Source: Eubacterium sp. (GTDB lineage Bacteria; Bacillota; Clostridia; Oscillospirales; Acutalibacteraceae). From it: DNA of 64,000 nucleotides. The position numbers and the translations under genes were made by a program. Positions 59,672 through 64,000 of this stretch are shown in pieces. Each line of letters begins with the position of its first letter. The stretch's first letter is position 1. The stretch is taken from NCBI GenBank assembly GCA_017446095.1, contig JAFSRN010000003.1, positions 1-64,000 of the forward strand. The letters are read 5' to 3'. The notes beneath the pieces are model-generated. The model saw only the letters and a program-made list of their open reading frames with translations, searched no databases and was not told the DNA's origin.

Positions 59672-60952
59672 ATGAAGGAATTTACACAAATCAATATCGG
59701 CGCAGGCATTGACATTGTTTACGCTAAAACCGATAAGTTTAAGACTAACGAAATTGCGGTGTCGCTTCTAACACCGCTTTGCGAGGACACGGTTTCCGCT
59801 AATGCGCTTTTGTTCAATCTTATTTCCCGCACAACTAAAGCGTACCCGACGGTTAACGAGTTTAACCGCAGGCTTGCCGCGCTTTACGGCGCAAAGGTTA
59901 ACTGCTCTGTGGGCAAGCTTGGCGAAAATCAGTCGCTTACCATTATGATGTCGTCACTCGCCGACCGTTTTGCCATTGATGGCGAAAGTATCGGCGCCGA
60001 CTGTTTTGACTTAATCGCAGATATGCTTTTTGCGCCCAACACCGATGAAAACGGCCACTTTTTTGAGTCGGATATCAAGCGCGAGAAAAAGCTGCTTTGC
60101 GAAAAGCTTGACGCTGAATACAGTGAAAAACGCATTTACTCTCTGCGTAAGCTTGAAGCGCTGATGTTCGAGGGTGAGCCTTACGCTATCAACAAGTACG
60201 GCACGAAGGACAGCATCAATGCGCTTGACGGCAAGGCGCTCACCAGTGCTTATAACACGCTGCTTAAGTCTGCTAAAATCCAGATTACCGTTGTTGGTAA
60301 TGTTGATATTGACTACATCACTGCTCGCGCTGCGGCTTGCTTTGCCACAGTCAGCAGGGAATATCAGCCGCCAGTTAAGGCTGTGTTTAAGCCGTTCCCA
60401 GAAATGATTAAGGACGAACGCGAAGCAATTGACGTTGAGCAGGGCAAGCTTGTTATAGGCTACAGGGTTAACTGCGAGGATAACTTTGCCGGCAGACCTG
60501 ACGTGCGCCTGTTTTGCGATGTTTTCGGCGGCGGACCTTACAGCAAACTGTTCACCAATGTTCGTGAGAAGATGTCGCTTTGCTACTACTGCTCGGCGCG
60601 CTATGACCGCCGCAAAAGCTGCGTAATTATTCAGTGCGGCTGCGAGGAAGAGAATATGAATAAAGCAGTTGACGAGATTAACCATCAGCTTGAGTCTGTT
60701 CAGAACGGCGATATTGAAGAGGAATTTACCGCTGCTAAAATGGGCGTTTCGGACTTGATTATGTCCGTACGCGACGACTCTGTTTCGCTTTGTATGTGGT
60801 ATTCAAGCCAGATTACAGATGCAGAAATTCTGTCGCCCGAAGCATCAGCAGAGTGCAATAACAGCGTTACTTTTGATGAGATTGTGAGTAGCGCAAAACT
60901 GCTTAAACTTGATTCCGTTTTCAGACTTGTACCGAGTAAGGAGGGCGAATAA
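59672..60952 (+). CDS. ymfF: M16-like peptidase homologue without zinc site (YmfF-type)
   Basis: 426 aa M16/pitrilysin-fold protein. The position of HxxEH reads LLFNLISRTTKAYPT, so the zinc ligands are missing and the subunit is non-catalytic. Overlaps the next gene, which has the intact site, by one base. This inactive/active pair is the YmfF-YmfH arrangement linked to EF-P 5-aminopentanol modification in Firmicutes. ATG 59672 lies 8 bp after AGGTG and is preferred to the GTG within that box. Confidence 0.88.
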   Translation: MKEFTQINIGAGIDIVYAKTDKFKTNEIAVSLLTPLCEDTVSANALLFNLISRTTKAYPTVNEFNRRLAALYGAKVNCSVGKLGENQSLTIMMSSLADRFAIDGESIGADCFDLIADMLFAPNTDENGHFFESDIKREKKLLCEKLDAEYSEKRIYSLRKLEALMFEGEPYAINKYGTKDSINALDGKALTSAYNTLLKSAKIQITVVGNVDIDYITARAAACFATVSREYQPPVKAVFKPFPEMIKDEREAIDVEQGKLVIGYRVNCEDNFAGRPDVRLFCDVFGGGPYSKLFTNVREKMSLCYYCSARYDRRKSCVIIQCGCEEENMNKAVDEINHQLESVQNGDIEEEFTAAKMGVSDLIMSVRDDSVSLCMWYSSQITDAEILSPEASAECNNSVTFDEIVSSAKLLKLDSVFRLVPSKEGE

Positions 60953-62226
60953 TGGCTGTTAAAGAGGTTACATCATCGATACTCGGCGAAAAGTATTATG
61001 AAATTGACCACAAAAGCGGTCTTAAGATTTACGTTATGCCAAAGGAAAACTATTCCTCGGCTTATGCGATTTTCGGCACAAAGTACGGCTCGGTTGATAC
61101 TCGTTTCAGGCGTTCCGACTGCAGCGAATTTACCGAGGTTCCCGAGGGTATTGCCCACTTCCTTGAGCATAAACTCTTTGAGAGTGAGGAACTTGACGCC
61201 TTTGCTCGCTATGCAAAAACAGGCGCAAGCGCAAACGCCTACACATCTTTTGACAGAACGTGCTACCTGTTCCAGTGCAGCGATAATTTTAAGGATAGTC
61301 TGGAAATTCTGATTGACTTTGTGCAGAATCCTTACTTCACGGCACAGACTGTGCAAAAAGAGCAGGGGATTATTGCCCAGGAAATCAGGATGTACCTTGA
61401 TTCGCCGGGCTGGATGAGCACCTTCAACCTGCTTAAATGCTTTTACCACAAAAACCCCGTGCGCATTGATATTGCAGGCACAGTTGAGTCGATTGCACAG
61501 ATTACAGACAAACTGCTGTACGACTGCTACAACACGTTTTACAACCTGCACAATATGGCGCTTGCAGTTGTGGGCAACGTAACCGTTGACGACGTGCTTG
61601 AAGTATGCGACAAATTCCTCAAGGATGCGCCGCCGCTTTCAATCGAACGTTCTATTGAAGCGGAAGAACGCGACATCGTATGCGATTACAAGGAACACAA
61701 TCTACCCGTTTCCATCCCCACTTTCTCATTTGGCTACAAGGAAGCATGCGTCAAGCCAATCCCGACCTTCCGCGAGAATATTGCCACCGATATTCTGCTC
61801 GAAATCATTGCAGGCACAACCTCGCCGCTGTATTCACGCCTTGTTGAGCAAGGGCTTGTTGATACCTCCTTCGGCGGCTCATACTTCATAGGCAACGGCT
61901 TTGAAACCGTGATTTTTGAGGGCGAGAGCGAGGATCCTGAAGCTGTAGCCGCTGCGATTAAGCAAGAAATCGCCGCACTTAAGGCAAACGGCATAACCGA
62001 AGAGCAGTTTGAAATTGCTCGCAGAAGCCTTTACGGTCAGGAAATTATGTCGTTTAACGACACGGATACAATCGCAAACGCACTTATCGCCTGTGATTTT
62101 AACGGCTGGTCGCTGTTTGACGGCATAGAGATATATCAGCAAATCACTCTGCAGGAGGTGCAGGATAGGCTTAATTCCATGATGGAAGAAAAGTACTCCG
62201 CACTTTCGGTTGTAAGAAATAAATAA
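60952..62226 (+). CDS. ymfH: M16-family zinc peptidase (YmfH-type)
   Basis: 424 aa. Inverted zinc motif HFLEH in VPEGIAHFLEHKLFE, with the downstream Glu region EQGIIAQEIRMYLDSPGW. C-terminal half is the second M16 domain. It forms the active half of the pair with the preceding gene. Cytoplasmic; the substrate is unknown beyond the reported link to EF-P modification. Followed after 14 bp by lgt. Confidence 0.92.
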   Translation: MAVKEVTSSILGEKYYEIDHKSGLKIYVMPKENYSSAYAIFGTKYGSVDTRFRRSDCSEFTEVPEGIAHFLEHKLFESEELDAFARYAKTGASANAYTSFDRTCYLFQCSDNFKDSLEILIDFVQNPYFTAQTVQKEQGIIAQEIRMYLDSPGWMSTFNLLKCFYHKNPVRIDIAGTVESIAQITDKLLYDCYNTFYNLHNMALAVVGNVTVDDVLEVCDKFLKDAPPLSIERSIEAEERDIVCDYKEHNLPVSIPTFSFGYKEACVKPIPTFRENIATDILLEIIAGTTSPLYSRLVEQGLVDTSFGGSYFIGNGFETVIFEGESEDPEAVAAAIKQEIAALKANGITEEQFEIARRSLYGQEIMSFNDTDTIANALIACDFNGWSLFDGIEIYQQITLQEVQDRLNSMMEEKYSALSVVRNK

Positions 62227-62240
62227 TGGAGGACAAATAA

Positions 62241-63248
62241 ATGTCTGATGTAACACACGTTTATTTTGACGGACTCGGTATTGATTTTGACCTGCCGTCC
62301 GTTGCGTTTTCCGTATTCGGGCACGACGTCCACTGGTACGGTGTTATTATAGCCTTCGGCTTTGCACTTGCAGTGCTTTACGGCGGCAGAGGCGCGTACA
62401 AGTGGAAGATGAGCCTTGACGGTATGACCGATGTGCTTATCTGGGGCACAATTTTCGGTATCGTCTGCGCAAGGCTTTACTATGTGGCTTTTGAATGGGG
62501 ATACTACTCAAAGCATCTTAACGAGATTCCGGCTATATGGAACGGCGGTATTGCGATTTACGGCGGAATAATCGGTGCGCTTATCGGTGCGGCAATCGGC
62601 TGCAAAATCGGCAAAATCAACTTCCTTAACTTGCTCGACCTCGGCGCGCTCGGCTTGCTTATCGGTCAGGGCATCGGCAGATGGGGCAATTTCTTTAATC
62701 AGGAGGCTTTCGGCACTAATACAGATACGGCACTGTTTCGTATGTGGTCGCCAAAAATCCGCGACACTCTTGCTGCAAGCGCAGACGCACTCGCTGCAAA
62801 AGGCATTGATGTTGACCCTACAAGTGCTGTTCACCCCACATTTTTGTACGAAAGTGTATGGTGCATATTCACCTTTGTAATCCTGCACATAATTGTTACA
62901 AATTACCGCAAATTCAAGGGCGAAATCTTTATGCTCTACGGCATTATGTACGGTGCAGAGCGTATGATTGTTGAGGGTATGCGCACAGATTCGCTGTATA
63001 TCGGTTCTACGAATATCCGCGTGTCGCAGTTGCTCTCCGCGATTATCGTAGCGGTTGCGCTGGCGTGCTTCGTTTACTTTATGGTGCGGTACAAAAAGGG
63101 CAACCTTCCCGCAAAAATGCTGCCCGAAAAGCCTAATCAGGTTGTATATGCGGACACAGACGGTTATTCGTCAATCACAATTGGAATTGACGATGAAGAA
63201 TATAATGAATTAGTTGAAAACAGGGAGAAGAAAAATGCAGATAATTGA
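62241..63248 (+). CDS. lgt: prolipoprotein diacylglyceryl transferase
   Basis: 335 aa polytopic membrane enzyme that transfers diacylglycerol to the lipobox cysteine of prolipoproteins, such as the one at 19126. Lgt signature GQGIGRWGNFFNQEAFG, catalytic HDVHWYG near the N-terminus, HPTFLYES and the second conserved Arg region YGAERMIVEGMRTDSL. A cytoplasmic tail of ~45 residues is longer than usual. Its end overlaps folD by 14 nt. Confidence 0.95.
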   Translation: MSDVTHVYFDGLGIDFDLPSVAFSVFGHDVHWYGVIIAFGFALAVLYGGRGAYKWKMSLDGMTDVLIWGTIFGIVCARLYYVAFEWGYYSKHLNEIPAIWNGGIAIYGGIIGALIGAAIGCKIGKINFLNLLDLGALGLLIGQGIGRWGNFFNQEAFGTNTDTALFRMWSPKIRDTLAASADALAAKGIDVDPTSAVHPTFLYESVWCIFTFVILHIIVTNYRKFKGEIFMLYGIMYGAERMIVEGMRTDSLYIGSTNIRVSQLLSAIIVAVALACFVYFMVRYKKGNLPAKMLPEKPNQVVYADTDGYSSITIGIDDEEYNELVENREKKNADN

Positions 63249-64000
63249 CGGAAAAGCAGTATCAAAATCAGTTAAAGAAAGCGTAAAAGCAGAGTGCGAT
63301 GAACTCAAGGCAAAGGGCGTTACACCCGGACTTGCAGTAATACTTGTAGGTGAAGATCCTGCGTCGCAGGTTTATGTTCGCAATAAAGAAAAAGCCTGCG
63401 AAGAATGCGGCTTTTACAGCGAAAAATACGCAATTCCTGCAGACACAACGCAGGAAGAACTGAACGCACTTGTTGACAAACTCAACAAAGACCCGAAGAT
63501 TAACGGTATTCTTTGCCAGCTTCCTCTGCCGTCACACCTTGACGACAAAGAGGTTATCAACCGCATTGATCCGATTAAGGACGTTGACGCGTTCCACCCG
63601 GTAAATGTAGGCGCTATTATGATTGGCGATTATAACTTCCTGCCCTGCACACCTGCAGGCGTAATGGAACTTATCCACTCAACAGGGGTTGATGTAAGCG
63701 GCAAAAAGGCTGTTGTTATGGGCAGAAGCAACATCGTCGGCAAGCCTATGTCAATGCTTCTTCTGCACGAAAATGCCACGGTTGAGATAACACATTCCAG
63801 AACGCAGAACCTCGCAGAAATCACAAGCGGCGCAGATATCCTCATCGCCGCAATCGGCAAGGCGAAGTTCGTTAAAGCCGATATGGTTAAGGAAGGCGCG
63901 GTAGTTATCGACGTCGGTATGGACAGGGACGAAAACGGCAAGCTCTGCGGCGACGTTGATTTTGACGACGTTAAGGATAAGTGCTCATACATAACGCCCG
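63235..64000 (+). CDS. folD: methylenetetrahydrofolate dehydrogenase/cyclohydrolase (partial)
   Basis: ATG 63235 behind GGGAGAAG, within the end of lgt; the frame is open to the window edge (255 codons seen of about 280). Motifs: AVILVGEDPASQVYVRNKEKACEECG with the catalytic lysine, LPLPSHLD, the active-site DPIKDVDAFHPVNVG, PCTPAGVMELI, and the NADP loop GRSNIVGKPMSMLL. Bifunctional enzyme of one-carbon metabolism interconverting 5,10-methylene- and 10-formyl-tetrahydrofolate. Confidence 0.96.
   Translation, partial: MQIIDGKAVSKSVKESVKAECDELKAKGVTPGLAVILVGEDPASQVYVRNKEKACEECGFYSEKYAIPADTTQEELNALVDKLNKDPKINGILCQLPLPSHLDDKEVINRIDPIKDVDAFHPVNVGAIMIGDYNFLPCTPAGVMELIHSTGVDVSGKKAVVMGRSNIVGKPMSMLLLHENATVEITHSRTQNLAEITSGADILIAAIGKAKFVKADMVKEGAVVIDVGMDRDENGKLCGDVDFDDVKDKCSYITP

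Overview
The window is chromosomal DNA of an anaerobic, gut- or rumen-type Clostridia (Ruminococcaceae/Oscillospiraceae-like). The evidence is the gene set: scpA-scpB next to DUF2953/GerW sporulation genes and a D,D-carboxypeptidase, a four-subunit ferredoxin oxidoreductase, biotin carboxyltransferase parts, a T-box leader, BspA-type leucine-rich-repeat secreted proteins, an ECF-type vitamin transporter S component and a dockerin-like repeat. Low-to-mid GC housekeeping genes alternate with large secreted proteins whose base composition is patchy.

Layout. 1-2.9 kb: the 3' end of a giant secreted protein, a 38-aa peptide and an unrecognised 660-aa protein. 2.9-7.7 kb: an ECF sigma factor locus with three near-identical promoters driving (i) a 31-aa basic peptide, (ii) sigma factor, membrane anti-sigma-like protein and LRR surface protein, and (iii) a free-standing copy of the anti-sigma cytoplasmic domain. 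7.8-11.5 kb: a small membrane protein, an acyltransferase-like protein, a MocR-type regulator, an ECF transporter S component and a radical SAM protein. 11.7-14.6 kb: a C-type-lectin secreted protein. 14.7-18.5 kb: nifS-nifU-nadA-mnmA behind a promoter overlapped by a perfect inverted repeat. 18.8-22.7 kb: a 45-aa peptide, a lipoprotein and a two-component system. 22.7-29.7 kb: housekeeping (DUF1385, prmC, M50 protease, scpA, scpB, DUF2953, gerW, dacF-like, rluB). 29.9-33.1 kb: biotin-dependent carboxyltransferase parts. 33.2-37.2 kb: transglutaminase-like protein with a lone dockerin repeat, an NAD-dependent epimerase and a second LRR protein. 37.2-38.8 kb: two non-coding RNA candidates around a DUF1292 gene. 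38.8-43.2 kb: a 1439-aa LRR protein. 43.5-46.9 kb: a T-box-controlled 2-oxoacid:ferredoxin oxidoreductase operon. 47.0 kb: tRNA-Leu(GAG). 47.5-58.8 kb: a 3772-aa secreted protein with LamG-like and GH43-like domains. 58.8-64 kb: a phosphodiesterase, a YmfF/YmfH M16 pair, lgt and folD (cut by the window end).

Most notable. (1) 38168-38751 is a free-standing, non-coding transcription unit of about 580 nt with its own consensus promoter and strong terminator, many perfect helices, two apparent pseudoknots and a 55-nt internal tandem repeat. It looks like a large ornate RNA, with ROOL as the leading known candidate. (2) The ECF locus has three copies of a 27-bp promoter and a stand-alone sigma-binding-domain paralogue, which looks like a small autoregulated circuit. 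(3) A T-box controls a ferredoxin oxidoreductase, which points to amino-acid supply. Several secreted proteins share the same C-terminal cassette behind AT-rich variable fronts, with the composition switching at a Cys-rich linker.
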